The notes below the pieces were generated by a model. The model did no database searches and had not been told where the DNA came from. It worked only from the letters and a program-made list of their open reading frames with translations. Position numbers and translations under genes: made by a program. From an uncultured Clostridia bacterium (GTDB taxonomy: Bacteria; Bacillota; Clostridia; Christensenellales; UBA1242), in contig CALWTG010000003.1 in the NCBI GenBank assembly GCA_944384385.1, positions 1-36,377 of the forward strand: a stretch of DNA of 36,377 nucleotides, in the 5' to 3' direction. Positions 6,794 to 16,146 of the stretch are shown here, piece after piece (the first letter of the stretch is position 1; each line of letters starts with the position of its first letter).

Positions 6794-9351
6794 TATCTTA
6801 CTCCTTTATTTAATCTGTTTATTTTGTATCTTATGGTTATCCCATTGACAGCACATGCACTTTGCGTATCACTGACATATCTAATAATTATAAAATTAAA
6901 ATTTCTTTCCTTTACCCTAATCGTATTGCTATTTGTGAATGAGCTTTCAAAAGAAAAGTCTTCAAAATCTATATCATTAAAATCAAACCCTTTTGTTCCA
7001 TAAGTGATAAAGTCTTTTTCTATATTTCTAGTTTGATATCCGATTGTTACTGCTCCTTTTACTAAAGGCTCAGTTGTTATTGACATTCCAAGAAGTGTCT
7101 TACTATACATATTTGTTCCTAAATCACAAATAGGAGTAAACCATTTAGATACTACATTTTGTTTAAAGCATATTGTCGCTAGCAATTCTGTTGGCATTGT
7201 ATAGTTGTATATAACTAAATCTAAGACATCGCCACCTGAAAACTCTTTAATTTGAAATTCGGCATTTTCTGTATCTACATTTGTTACATATAGTGTTTTG
7301 TTAGAAAGTTCTTTGCATAACCTAAACCCTAAATTTGTAGGAATAACTTGCGAGCCATTTGCATCTATGAGCTTAAATCTTATGTTGTCTAAGTCGACCT
7401 CTCCAATTTCATATTGAGTATCAACCAAAAGCCCTGTCCCATCAACTCTATCAGCATAACATTTTATACCCTGATAAAGCTTTGTTAAAGTTTCTTCGCC
7501 AACTGAAATATAGCCATCTTCATCTATTTCGAGTAATTCATTGTCATCTAAAAAGAGTGAATATAATTTACCTTGCGTTATAGTGATGCTACTGCTCTCG
7601 TTTAAATCATTGTTAAGACTTAAATTAAATAAAATTTTATCATCAGTAAATGAAACGGATAAATCTCCAGCTTCAGTATCCTGAAATGTTGTGTCTGCAT
7701 AGTTATTTTCTTCAAATATACAAATATGCCCATCAGTTGTTCCAAACAGTAATTTATTATCAATTTCACACCAAACTCTTGCATTTACATTCGTAAGATA
7801 CCACCACTCATAGTTAAAGCTATCGCTTATATCTTCATCGGCTTGAAAAGTAAATCTACTATCGCAAACATAAACTACATTTCCTACCGAAAGATAATAT
7901 TTATCTTGGTAGACAAAGCCACAGGCATCCTGTAAATTTTCTTCTTTTAATAGCTTGACATTGATGTTTCTGCTTCTTTCTCGAAGTCTATAAGCACTTG
8001 TTGCTAAATTGTCATACAATTCTAGCCCACGAACACCATTTCTTGTCAAAATTAAATTATCCCCATTTAAACTTGCTGTTGCATATCTTGCATAAATAGT
8101 GTCAGTTATGTTCCCGGCATACTTAGTAAATCTAGTTACAAAGCTTATATTCCCTGCATAATCTTCCTCTTCGGTATCTGCTCCACTTATATAATAAATT
8201 GTTGCATCTGCACCATTTTTCTCTTTAAAAACTATCAATACTCCATCTGTAGCCCTAACATATCCTAAAATAGCACTGTTGTCACTACCTATTTCATCGT
8301 AATTTGTGTCAGCGAAATATGTAAAATCATACATTTCACTCCAAACATGAACATTTTTTCTAGTTTTAGAGCTAGTTAAAAACAACCTATTTGAATTTCC
8401 TCCACCACCAAAAAGCGTGCTGAGTGATGCATTTATAATAAAATCATCTTGACCTTCTTCGCTACACTTAAATGTTATAATAATATTTGATGTATCAGCT
8501 TCTTGTGGTTTTGTGTTTATATTTAACTTTATTTTGCCATTACCATAATCAATTTCTCCCACTGCATTGATATCATCATTTTCTTTATATAGTTGTGTTT
8601 TATCGCTAGTTATCCTATTGTTAATTTTGATGAGTTCTTGGTTGTTTTCTGCATCAAGAGTATATATCTCTATGCTAACATCGCTATTGCTATTTATTTT
8701 CATGGTATCAACAGTCCATGTAGCACTGCTGTTATCCACCCCAAGCATTTCATTTTTCCTGTAGGATGACAAAAGATTTACAGCATCAAAGCTTGCCCTG
8801 TTTTCATCTGCAACACTATCATTATCTATGTTGATTGTTGTTGTCGGAATATAGGTGTCCTCATTGTCGAACACTCTTCTTAACTCAAAATTTTCACCCC
8901 ATTTTCCATAAACTAGATAATCACCGCATCCAACTATATATGCTTTGTTTTTGTTTATATAAAGCTGTATTCTTTGACTTATAAGTCTATTTGTATCAAT
9001 GTTTGCTGGTGTGTAGGTGCAAGTGTTGGTAATATTGCTGGCTATATATCTATTTTTAGAGCTATCCCAAGTTAAACGATAAAATTTAGTTCCAGCATAC
9101 ACTAAAACAATATTTTCATTTTCTATTTCAAAAGAAAAGATGCCATTTATCTCATCAGGCAATTTACACAAACTTCTCCAGCCATTTCGCTTTCTAACAG
9201 TTCCATTTTCATATAGCAAGTTTTCTGCAGAGATTGCTCTGTTTTGGGCTACTTTATAAGGAGATGTTGAGAAATCTACACCCCTAAAATTATCAAAGGT
9301 GTAAACTTTCCTTTCTTTTAATGATAAGCTCTGACTAACCCTTATACTCAT
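6793..9351 (-). CDS. Large tail/adaptor structural protein (P22 gp10-like, beta-propeller type)
   Basis: At 852 residues this is one of the largest phage proteins here. The N-terminus (VYTFDNFRGVDFSTSPYKVA, then ENLLYENGTVRKRNGW) matches the opening seen in tail-hub or DNA-stabilisation proteins of short-tailed phages, where a strand-rich, propeller-like body follows. The remainder shows many repeated beta-hairpins (for example DKYYLSVGNVVYVCDSRF, DNKLLFGTTDGHICIFEENN). It follows the head-tail connector and precedes the fibres, exactly where a tail-tube or stopper hub lies in P22-like genomes. No tape-measure protein is present, which supports a short tail. The family assignment is by pattern recall and should be taken as probable. 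Confidence 0.6.
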   Translation of the reverse strand: MSIRVSQSLSLKERKVYTFDNFRGVDFSTSPYKVAQNRAISAENLLYENGTVRKRNGWRSLCKLPDEINGIFSFEIENENIVLVYAGTKFYRLTWDSSKNRYIASNITNTCTYTPANIDTNRLISQRIQLYINKNKAYIVGCGDYLVYGKWGENFELRRVFDNEDTYIPTTTINIDNDSVADENRASFDAVNLLSSYRKNEMLGVDNSSATWTVDTMKINSNSDVSIEIYTLDAENNQELIKINNRITSDKTQLYKENDDINAVGEIDYGNGKIKLNINTKPQEADTSNIIITFKCSEEGQDDFIINASLSTLFGGGGNSNRLFLTSSKTRKNVHVWSEMYDFTYFADTNYDEIGSDNSAILGYVRATDGVLIVFKEKNGADATIYYISGADTEEEDYAGNISFVTRFTKYAGNITDTIYARYATASLNGDNLILTRNGVRGLELYDNLATSAYRLRERSRNINVKLLKEENLQDACGFVYQDKYYLSVGNVVYVCDSRFTFQADEDISDSFNYEWWYLTNVNARVWCEIDNKLLFGTTDGHICIFEENNYADTTFQDTEAGDLSVSFTDDKILFNLSLNNDLNESSSITITQGKLYSLFLDDNELLEIDEDGYISVGEETLTKLYQGIKCYADRVDGTGLLVDTQYEIGEVDLDNIRFKLIDANGSQVIPTNLGFRLCKELSNKTLYVTNVDTENAEFQIKEFSGGDVLDLVIYNYTMPTELLATICFKQNVVSKWFTPICDLGTNMYSKTLLGMSITTEPLVKGAVTIGYQTRNIEKDFITYGTKGFDFNDIDFEDFSFESSFTNSNTIRVKERNFNFIIIRYVSDTQSACAVNGITIRYKINRLNKGVR

Positions 9352-9352
9352 A

Positions 9353-9973
9353 CTATTCCATCCTATAAACTTGATATATATAATTTTGCTTGCTTTGTGT
9401 TTGTGCTTTTAAGTCATCAAGACAAGCCTCAAAAATGTTCCTAGCATCAGCAGCAAGATTTGGCTCTTCTTCTTGATATAAATCGCCCTTAATAAAATAA
9501 GGTATAAGCCTAGCGATATTGTCAGGAAGCCACATTTCATCAGTATCTTGCACTGTATCATCCATAGTTTTGAGTTTTGGATAATAAATAATGCGATAGT
9601 CTGCATTGGCTTTTTCAAGCAATAACTCATTCCCCTCTAACTCATAGGATGCACTGCCATCATACTCTCCATTTGCATATTCAGCACTTACCCTATCAAT
9701 AACAAACAAATCTTCTATCTTACTTAAATCAAAACGAGAAAAGTGTGTGCCAACTGTAAGCTCATCATCTGTAATAAGTCTTGATTTTGTAGGAACAACA
9801 CAAGCATTTTCAATTCTATCTAAAGCCCTAGAGATTGCTCCATTCATATTGACAATGTAACTACCATAGTTTTCATCGCTTATCATCCTTTGCAAGTCTT
9901 CTATTGCCATATCAAAACTATAGTTAGTAAACATTAGTTTTATAGCTTCAATTTTTATATCTCCAACTTTCAT
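9353..9973 (-). CDS. Head-tail connector/adaptor protein
   Basis: The 206-residue protein is largely helical at the start (KVGDIKIEAIKLMFTNYSFD, EDLQRMI), with a central strand segment (YRIIYYPKLKTM). It has a helical acidic C-terminal half (WLPDNIARLIPYFIKGDLYQEEEPNLAADARNIFEACLDDL). The pattern WLPDNIARLIPYFIKGDLYQEEEP is typical of small head-completion proteins, the gp4/gp15-type adaptors that bind below the portal. The location between the capsid genes and the large tail protein fits. It starts after a TGGAGG site and ends one base before the next gene. Confidence 0.65.
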   Translation of the reverse strand: MKVGDIKIEAIKLMFTNYSFDMAIEDLQRMISDENYGSYIVNMNGAISRALDRIENACVVPTKSRLITDDELTVGTHFSRFDLSKIEDLFVIDRVSAEYANGEYDGSASYELEGNELLLEKANADYRIIYYPKLKTMDDTVQDTDEMWLPDNIARLIPYFIKGDLYQEEEPNLAADARNIFEACLDDLKAQTQSKQNYIYQVYRME

Positions 9974-10056
9974 AACTTTCCTCCAAATTGTCTAGGAATA
10001 AGGAATTGCACCTTAATCTGCATAAAGCCATTTTCTTTAAACTATTCCCACATGTT

Positions 10057-10085
10057 AGGCACTGCATCTCATAACTACAGTGCCT
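10057..10085 (+). terminator. Stem-loop with T-run, terminator-like on the plus strand
   Basis: A perfect 8-bp inverted repeat AGGCACTG / CAGTGCCT with a 13-base loop lies in the 118-base gap between the connector gene and a small head gene. The T-run (10085-10090) follows it on the plus strand, so it would stop transcription running against the phage genes. On the minus strand no U-tract follows, so there it may serve as an mRNA-processing or stabilising structure within the late operon. Confidence 0.5.
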
Positions 10086-10091
10086 TTTTTA

Positions 10092-10313
10092 TTAAATAAG
10101 GTCAGCATTTTCAAGCATCTTTTTAATGACATTAGGAACACTTACCTCTTTTCCTCTCTCAATAAAATATGGATACCCGTTAAGTTGAACAGCCACTACC
10201 AAGTCCTTTGGGTTTTGTTTATCAATAGGAATTTTGATAGTAACTTTTGGTAGCTTGTCTAGTTTTGCTTTCATTCCACCAGCTACAACATTTGAATTTG
10301 TTTTTTTAGCCAT
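10092..10313 (-). CDS. Small phage head-region protein, 73 residues
   Basis: The product begins MAKKTNSNVVAGGMKAKLDK and ends in a short region (FIERGKEVSVPNVIKKMLEN) that reads like a decoration- or fibre-type small protein. It is basic at the N-terminus and has no signal peptide. It lies directly downstream of the capsid gene and has a TATAGGAGG ribosome site. Proteins of this size and place often decorate or stabilise capsids, but nothing in the sequence proves it. I do not recognise a named family. Confidence 0.6.
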   Translation of the reverse strand: MAKKTNSNVVAGGMKAKLDKLPKVTIKIPIDKQNPKDLVVAVQLNGYPYFIERGKEVSVPNVIKKMLENADLI

Positions 10314-10330
10314 AGTTTTATCCTCCTATA

Positions 10331-11329
10331 TTAGCCTTGACTTCCAGCGTCAGAGCTATCACTTGAAGTTGTATCAGCATCAGCTACCACTTCAGTTGCA
10401 GCAGAATTTACTCTCATGCATCCAAGAGCATCAAGAATAACTGCTGTAAACAACGCTTTCCAGCCGATTGTGCTGATTTGGTTTAATGGGTCGCTTCTGT
10501 CGCTATCATCATCTCTTGCGATTTTGATAATAGATTTTGGCTTGCTACCATTTTCGATATCAACGATACCATAAGCATTTTTACCTACTGCAAGTCCACT
10601 ATAAATATTTACAGGAGTGCTTGCTTCGTTCTCTGTAGGCTCAACAAGTGAAGTATCAATAAATTTAAAGCCGTGAATACGACCAACTTCACCATCTTCA
10701 ATGTTTTTGCCATTGTGGTTGTAACTGTTTACACTTTGCCACAACTCATCACGCATAACATCTGCAATTTGCTCAGGTGAGCAGAACATAAGGTAATAGC
10801 CATCTTGGAACGGTTTAATGTTGTTACGCTTCATAATTGTTCTTATTTTAAGAACTTCATCAGCTGTAAGCTTGTCTGTAGATGCGATATCATCAACATC
10901 AACACCTCCACCAACATTGTAAACATTGGTTGTCTTGAGTAGAACATCACGAGCCACCCTGTCAAGTGTTTCGCCTGCTTGTTCGCCTTCAAGCTCAACT
11001 GTTTCAGTGATGATTGGGTCATAAGCTGTTGTTTCAAGAACATCAGTAACTGATACAACATCACCATATTGAGCTACGGTTGCTTTGATAGAACTTACAC
11101 TCAAGTCCTTTGCTGTAGGAGGTGTTCCTTCAGTAAGTGGTGTAGTTGCTGGTTTAAGTGAGTTAAATTTTCTAAACTCAATAGTTTTGCCATTTCCCTT
11201 TGGAATTGGTCTTTTTTGTCCGTATTTTACGAACACAAGATTTGGTAGTGCTCTTTCAAGCAATGTTCTATCATAAAATTCTTTGATTTCTGCTGAAAGA
11301 CCTGCACTGGTTGTAGTATTTACTGCCAT
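10331..11329 (-). CDS. Major capsid protein, N4-gp56 family
   Basis: The 332-residue protein shows the N4-gp56 capsid pattern. An N-terminal LSAEIKEFYDRTLLERALPN (residues 10-29) is followed by FVKYGQKRPIPKGNGKTIEF (33-52). Then come SVTDVLETTAYDPII (90s to 100s) and a C-terminal segment where gp56 proteins carry strain-specific insertions. The final 20 residues are Asp/Ser-rich and probably disordered. This is the HK97-fold shell protein of short-tailed phages. It is placed between scaffold and connector genes with a GAGAGGAT site. Length and motif order are typical of the family, so this is one of the most secure structural calls. Confidence 0.9.
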   Translation of the reverse strand: MAVNTTTSAGLSAEIKEFYDRTLLERALPNLVFVKYGQKRPIPKGNGKTIEFRKFNSLKPATTPLTEGTPPTAKDLSVSSIKATVAQYGDVVSVTDVLETTAYDPIITETVELEGEQAGETLDRVARDVLLKTTNVYNVGGGVDVDDIASTDKLTADEVLKIRTIMKRNNIKPFQDGYYLMFCSPEQIADVMRDELWQSVNSYNHNGKNIEDGEVGRIHGFKFIDTSLVEPTENEASTPVNIYSGLAVGKNAYGIVDIENGSKPKSIIKIARDDDSDRSDPLNQISTIGWKALFTAVILDALGCMRVNSAATEVVADADTTSSDSSDAGSQG

Positions 11330-11350
11330 AATTTTATCCTCTCTTTATGA

Positions 11351-12160
11351 TTAAATTTTTTCGCCTCTTTTAACCTTTTCCACCATTTGCTCGAACTCTG
11401 CTTTTGACATATCTTTTACGCTTTTAGCAGGTTGTGGAGCTTGGCTTGAAAGTTTGCCCGGCGTTGCTGCATTGTTTGCGAGTAATTGAGCAGCTCTATC
11501 TCTTGCTCTTTCTTCGCTTTTTTCTATGAAAGACTGATAATCTGCATAAATTTTAGTCATAGGCATTTTCCCAGCCTTTCCTAAGGCAAAGGTGCGAAAT
11601 AGGTCATCTTGCAAAAGTTCATCAAGTTTAACATCAGGGTGTTTGGATATAAAATCATCTCTATCTTTTGATATCCACTCCTCTTGACTGCTTGCTTCTC
11701 TTTGTGCTTTTTCCTTTTCTTTTGCTTTGTCTTTGAGAAATTTATGATAGTCAGTTATAGGGTCTTTACCCTGCTTTTCAATCTCTTTCATAGTAAGGTA
11801 TTCTTCTACATCTGCACCATCTTCCATTTTCTCGTGTGTGTATGGGTTTTCCCCGTCTAAAGCTTCTATGATTGCATCATATCTGGCTTTTTCAAGTGCT
11901 TTCTTTTGCTCTGCTCTTCTTCGCTCACGAGCATAGTCAGCATTGGTTTTTTGAGATTTTGTCTTTTCTTCACTGCTTTCTTTTGGTTTAGCATCGGCAT
12001 TCTTTGTGTCTTGTGTCTTATCTTCGCCATTTTCATTATCAGTGCTTGTAAACTCTATCTCATTTTCTTTGCTAGTGTCAGCGATTTCACTAGCTCCTAC
12101 TTCTGCAGTGTTATCTACAGGCTCGGTTGTTTGCGCTGATTGTTCTTTGATATCTTCCAT
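11351..12160 (-). CDS. Capsid scaffolding protein
   Basis: The 269-residue product is very acidic at the N-terminus (residues 1-75, rich in Glu, Asp, Thr, Asn). It then becomes a long charged helix (NADYARERRRAEQKKALEKA, then EYLTMKEIEKQGK, KAKEKEKAQREASSQEEW). This composition and its place directly upstream of the capsid gene are standard for a scaffold that guides procapsid assembly and is removed before DNA packaging. The C-terminus (SKAEFEQMVEKVKRGEKI) is basic, as is common for scaffold tails that contact the capsid protein. The start has AAGGAG eight bases away. There is no sign of a fused protease. Confidence 0.8.
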   Translation of the reverse strand: MEDIKEQSAQTTEPVDNTAEVGASEIADTSKENEIEFTSTDNENGEDKTQDTKNADAKPKESSEEKTKSQKTNADYARERRRAEQKKALEKARYDAIIEALDGENPYTHEKMEDGADVEEYLTMKEIEKQGKDPITDYHKFLKDKAKEKEKAQREASSQEEWISKDRDDFISKHPDVKLDELLQDDLFRTFALGKAGKMPMTKIYADYQSFIEKSEERARDRAAQLLANNAATPGKLSSQAPQPAKSVKDMSKAEFEQMVEKVKRGEKI

Positions 12161-12216
12161 ATCTTACTCCTTATGATTTTCACGCTGTTCATCTGCGAAA
12201 TTTATAATCAAAGCAT

Positions 12217-14190
12217 TTAGCTTGGACTACCAGTATTAGTTGCTTGCCCGTTTTGTGTTTGCTGTGCCTGTTGTGTCTGTGTTGGCTGTGTATTTATTCC
12301 ACGATTTCGAGCAACTTCACTTGCCATTTGTTTAGCATCGTTATAAAACTCATTAGTTCTACTTGCAAGCCCTACCAAAATTTGATTTGCTTGTTGCATC
12401 TTTGCCGTATATTCTGCTTGCAGAGCCATCAATTTCTCTTTCAAAGTCCTATTCTCATTGACTATTGTCTGAGCATTATTGATTGTCTGTTCTTGCTGTT
12501 TAAGTATCTCGGATGCTTGCTGTAATTGCATTTGTAGTTGTTGCAATTGAGCCGTTACTTGAGCGATTTGGCTTTCTTCTTCGTTATCTATGTATTCAAG
12601 CAACTTTTCTCTATTGGCTATTGCGTTGTCAGGATAGCATTTTATATATGTCTTAAGGCTAATTGAGCCTTTAGCGAAAAGCCCATCAAGTATATTGATA
12701 TCAGCAACATCACTCATAACTGTTCCAGCCACTGCCTCCGCCACCACATCAAAGTGGACATTGTGATAATCATCACTGCTAAATTCATCTGCCTTTAGCT
12801 CGCCGTCCTTATCTTCATCTTTATATTGAAACTTTTTGTCTTTATAGAAGAAACGCATAAACTGCTCTAGTATCTCGCCAACTTCTTCCATTCCACGCCA
12901 AAAGTTCTTTTGTAGGTCTTCAATAGGTTTAAGTGCTTGTGCTTGCAATTGCGCTATAGCAGCACCACTCATGCCAGCTGATATAATCTCGCCATTCATA
13001 ACCTCACTGCTACCTATAGCAACTCTTGTCAAGTCAGCAATTTTGTCAACCAAGTTTACACTTGCCTGTGTCATTCCTTGCTTGCTTGCAAATCTTATAC
13101 CATTCCCAGTCTTGCTATAATCTGTAATAACTTGTCCGGGCTTATTGGTTATCTTTTGTCCACGCAGTGCATCAGGAGCAACTATTATAGGGCTCATCCC
13201 TTCATTTTGCGCCATAAGTATTTGTAAACCCAAAGTCCAGTTAATTGCTTTTTGATTAGGTATTATTGTTTCTACCTCTCCTCTGCCATATATTGATTTA
13301 TCTCTATTCTTCCAAGACTTGAAAACAATAGGATAAACACTTGCCTTTTGCTTGCGTATGTATTTGCTTGAAGGCTCTTCTTTTTCTTCTTCATCTTTTT
13401 TGCCCTCAATTGCGTTTTTGTATTTCTTAACATTAGGTGTAAATGGTCTAGCTTCATTAAATATGATTGCTTTTGTTGCTCTTTCAAAATACACTTCGCC
13501 TTCATGCCTAAAGAAACGAGTTAGCACTGTTGCATATTTAGTGGTATCACTCTCCACTTCGTGATAGATGCTATCGCTATCATCATCGGTTATCTTAGTT
13601 TTATCAACACCTTCATCGGCTATTTCTCTCAGCTTCTCAACATTCTCACGAGATACTATCATAACCCACTCTTGTTTTTGCACATCCTTTTCACTAGGGT
13701 CAGCAAACAACACATTTGTTGGGTCAATCAATTGTGATGCGATATCGCCTTCAATCAGCCCGTCAAGCCCTACTACATCCTTGTCCCAGTAAAAATATTG
13801 ACACCAAGAACCTTTGATTATTCCATCGAGAACTGCCTTATTGTTCATTTCATCTTGTTTAAGCCTTGCTTGCTGATATTCTGCAAAGCGATTAAACTTT
13901 TCTACATCAACATTTGGGTCATCACATTTATAAACAATCTTGATAGGACTAGATAAAACTTGTGATTTTTTGTTATTGCAGTTCATCTCTACAATATTTA
14001 CAACTGGTCTAGGAAAGAATTTTGTGTCTTTAGTTGGTTTAGCCCACTGGTCGCCCTCATAAAAGCGAACACACTCTGGTATAGTTGTAGGCAAGCCTAT
14101 TGCGTTTTGATAAGCAATGGCATCTCTATACCAAGTGTTTAATTGCTCTATAGTAGCACCTATCTTTTTTTCGTTTTTTGTTTTACTCAT
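12217..14190 (-). CDS. Portal protein
   Basis: The portal forms the ring through which DNA enters the head and to which the tail attaches. From the ATG at 14190 (GAGGGA upstream) the product has 657 residues. An in-frame upstream start at 14223 would add 11 residues but sits deep within the preceding gene, so I prefer 14190. Typical portal segments are PECVRFYEGDQWA (about residues 37-50), PVVNIVEMNCNNKKSQVLSS (wing start) and a clip/stem region around GRGEVETIIPNQKAINWTLG. The last ~120 residues are Gln-rich coiled coil, which fits the long barrel of P22-type portals. It is upstream of scaffold and downstream of terminase, as expected. Confidence 0.85.
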   Translation of the reverse strand: MSKTKNEKKIGATIEQLNTWYRDAIAYQNAIGLPTTIPECVRFYEGDQWAKPTKDTKFFPRPVVNIVEMNCNNKKSQVLSSPIKIVYKCDDPNVDVEKFNRFAEYQQARLKQDEMNNKAVLDGIIKGSWCQYFYWDKDVVGLDGLIEGDIASQLIDPTNVLFADPSEKDVQKQEWVMIVSRENVEKLREIADEGVDKTKITDDDSDSIYHEVESDTTKYATVLTRFFRHEGEVYFERATKAIIFNEARPFTPNVKKYKNAIEGKKDEEEKEEPSSKYIRKQKASVYPIVFKSWKNRDKSIYGRGEVETIIPNQKAINWTLGLQILMAQNEGMSPIIVAPDALRGQKITNKPGQVITDYSKTGNGIRFASKQGMTQASVNLVDKIADLTRVAIGSSEVMNGEIISAGMSGAAIAQLQAQALKPIEDLQKNFWRGMEEVGEILEQFMRFFYKDKKFQYKDEDKDGELKADEFSSDDYHNVHFDVVAEAVAGTVMSDVADINILDGLFAKGSISLKTYIKCYPDNAIANREKLLEYIDNEEESQIAQVTAQLQQLQMQLQQASEILKQQEQTINNAQTIVNENRTLKEKLMALQAEYTAKMQQANQILVGLASRTNEFYNDAKQMASEVARNRGINTQPTQTQQAQQTQNGQATNTGSPS

Positions 14191-14437
14191 CTTTCTTTCC
14201 CTCGCCAAAGAAATATTCCTCATAAATCTGCTCTGCAGTCTTTCTGTTTGTTATATCTTCAATATTGTTTTCGAGTGTTGTTGATACTTCGTTTAATTTA
14301 TCTTTAATGGACTTTATCTTTTCATCGGTATTGGCTTTACTATCAGCTATACTTTGCTGCAAACTACCAATACGATTGTTGAGCTTTGTTATTGTTTCAA
14401 GTAGTTGTTTATACTTTTTCCTTCCTAAAATTACCAT
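14183..14437 (-). CDS. Small coiled-coil protein between terminase and portal
   Basis: The 84-residue product has a basic start (LGRKKYKQLLETITKLNNR), then a long amphipathic helix with heptad-like spacing (IGSLQQSIADSKANTDEKIK, SIKDKLNEVSTTLENNIEDI). It ends EQIYEEYFFGEGKKDE. It overlaps the end of the terminase gene by seven bases and the start of the portal gene by eight bases, so the three are translationally linked. No family is recognised. It may be a packaging or assembly accessory factor; this is inference from position alone. Confidence 0.6.
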   Translation of the reverse strand: MVILGRKKYKQLLETITKLNNRIGSLQQSIADSKANTDEKIKSIKDKLNEVSTTLENNIEDITNRKTAEQIYEEYFFGEGKKDE

Positions 14438-16146
14438 TCTACATACACCTCATCATCTTCATCTTCTTCGTTTTCAAAGAACTTCTCCAGTCTGCTCTTT
14501 GGTTTATGGACTGGCTCGACCTTTATCCAGTTGACATCTCCCTCTTCTATGGAGATATAGTTTGCAATCGCTTTAGCCATTACCAAGTCATCATGGTAGC
14601 CTTCTTGAGCCTCTTGCTTGCCATTCTCTTTGCGAACAAATGTAAGCATTTCTCTAAGTGTTGCGATATCACACTCTGCAGCCACATTTTCTCTCATTGT
14701 TGTTACTAGAGATTGCAAGATTATTGGTTTGGTTAGTCTGTTTGTTTCAAAGCCAAAGACTTTTTGTATTTCTCTTGTAGTCGTTTCGTATCTTTTCCTT
14801 TGATAAAGATTTGGATAGTCTAACTCAACAAGCTCTTTTGTTGGAGCGTAAGAGTAGTTAGTTTCAAGTCCTATTAGTGCATCATGATAATACTTGCCTA
14901 GACAATAAACTTGGTCTGCATACTTGTCCTCATCTATTCTTTGCTTTCGCAGTGTGGCTACAGTTTCTTGCGTGTCATCAGCCACAACCTTTGCTGTGTA
15001 GTAGTCAAGCCCTAACCCTGCAGTATCGCCACCTATGGTGTATCTTCGCTTTGCAATAATCTCATTATCAGCATTGCGTTTTACACTAGGCTCCTCATGT
15101 ATGGTTATTAAGCCATTTTCTTTTTCAATAAACTTGATGTCGCTTATTCTCTTGTCAATGGCTACCACTTCACCTTTTTCGTTCTTTACTGGATGCATTG
15201 TTTTCTTATACTCAAACTCTCCACGCTTCCAGCCACTTATAAGTGGTCTATTATGCTCGATTTGACTTACGATGATATCTTTATCAAAGATACATTCACC
15301 ACTTGCTAGGAAAGCTTCTTCAGGGCAAGATGGATACTCTTGTTTAAATGTGTTTACATCATTACCACAGCTGTTCCTTATGCACCATCTACGCCAAGCT
15401 ATTTGCTCATTATCAAGATTGTAGAGTTTCTTGAGTTCTTGCTCTTCTTCTGTCAGCTCCAGCTCGCCACATGGTAGCCTATACTCATCCAGCTCCCACC
15501 AAGCACAGAATAGTGGCTCAAAGTCATTCTCACCATCGCAAGCTTTGTCCCATAATTCTTTGAAATAGTCATAACCCTTTGCAGTGCTCTCAATAATAAT
15601 TAGAGTATTTGGTTTGTTTGGAACAGCTTGTAATAGTCCATCAAGTATCTCTTTCGCATGTGTCCAAGAAGAAACTTCACTTAGATGCAAGTTTTGAAAG
15701 GTATCACTTCTTCCTATACCATCGCCACCAGCAGTCATACATTTGACTTTGGAACGCAGTCCATTGCCTTCTCTATCATCAAAGATAATCTCTTTAGCAT
15801 TGGATGCTTTGGTTTTAGGTTTAAGTTGCTCAGGCAATTCTTCCAAGAAAAGCTTTGACATATTAAACAAGTTTGTTGTCGCATCATCTTTGTGAGCGAT
15901 TATGCCACTATTTACATTCGCTTTAGTGGCAGTGCGCTTGAATAATATCGCCTCTGTGAGTGTAGAAAAGCCCATTTGTCTTGCTTTGAGAATAATAACT
16001 CGCTGTGGTTTCCCAGCTTCACTCTGTCGCTTTAATAAGTCGTAGAGTTTTAATTGAGGTTTATTAAGCTTAAAAGGAATAATCTCGCTATCCTTTGTCT
16101 TAATCTTTAAAAACTCCTCAATATACTTTTTTGTGTTAATATTCAC
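14431..16146 (-). CDS. terL: Terminase large subunit
   Basis: This is the DNA-packaging motor ATPase and nuclease. The 571-residue protein has a Walker A-like KARQMGFST (residues 54-62) and a Walker B-like LHLSEVSSW (153-161, with catalytic Glu157). A coupling-type segment LIIIESTAKGYDYF (182-195) follows. The RNase H-like nuclease domain begins near GGDTAGLGLDYYTAKVV (372-388, Asp374), continues with GLETN (426-430, Glu428) and ends with HDDLVMA (518-524). All expected acidic residues are present. The start is GTG at 16146, overlapping the small subunit by 11 bases, with GAGGATAA upstream. Confidence 0.93.
   Translation of the reverse strand: MNINTKKYIEEFLKIKTKDSEIIPFKLNKPQLKLYDLLKRQSEAGKPQRVIILKARQMGFSTLTEAILFKRTATKANVNSGIIAHKDDATTNLFNMSKLFLEELPEQLKPKTKASNAKEIIFDDREGNGLRSKVKCMTAGGDGIGRSDTFQNLHLSEVSSWTHAKEILDGLLQAVPNKPNTLIIIESTAKGYDYFKELWDKACDGENDFEPLFCAWWELDEYRLPCGELELTEEEQELKKLYNLDNEQIAWRRWCIRNSCGNDVNTFKQEYPSCPEEAFLASGECIFDKDIIVSQIEHNRPLISGWKRGEFEYKKTMHPVKNEKGEVVAIDKRISDIKFIEKENGLITIHEEPSVKRNADNEIIAKRRYTIGGDTAGLGLDYYTAKVVADDTQETVATLRKQRIDEDKYADQVYCLGKYYHDALIGLETNYSYAPTKELVELDYPNLYQRKRYETTTREIQKVFGFETNRLTKPIILQSLVTTMRENVAAECDIATLREMLTFVRKENGKQEAQEGYHDDLVMAKAIANYISIEEGDVNWIKVEPVHKPKSRLEKFFENEEDEDDEVYVEW

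Noticed and set aside
8821-8890. TGTCGAA as a Spo0A box
   Set aside because: It is inside a structural gene and not near a start; likely chance.
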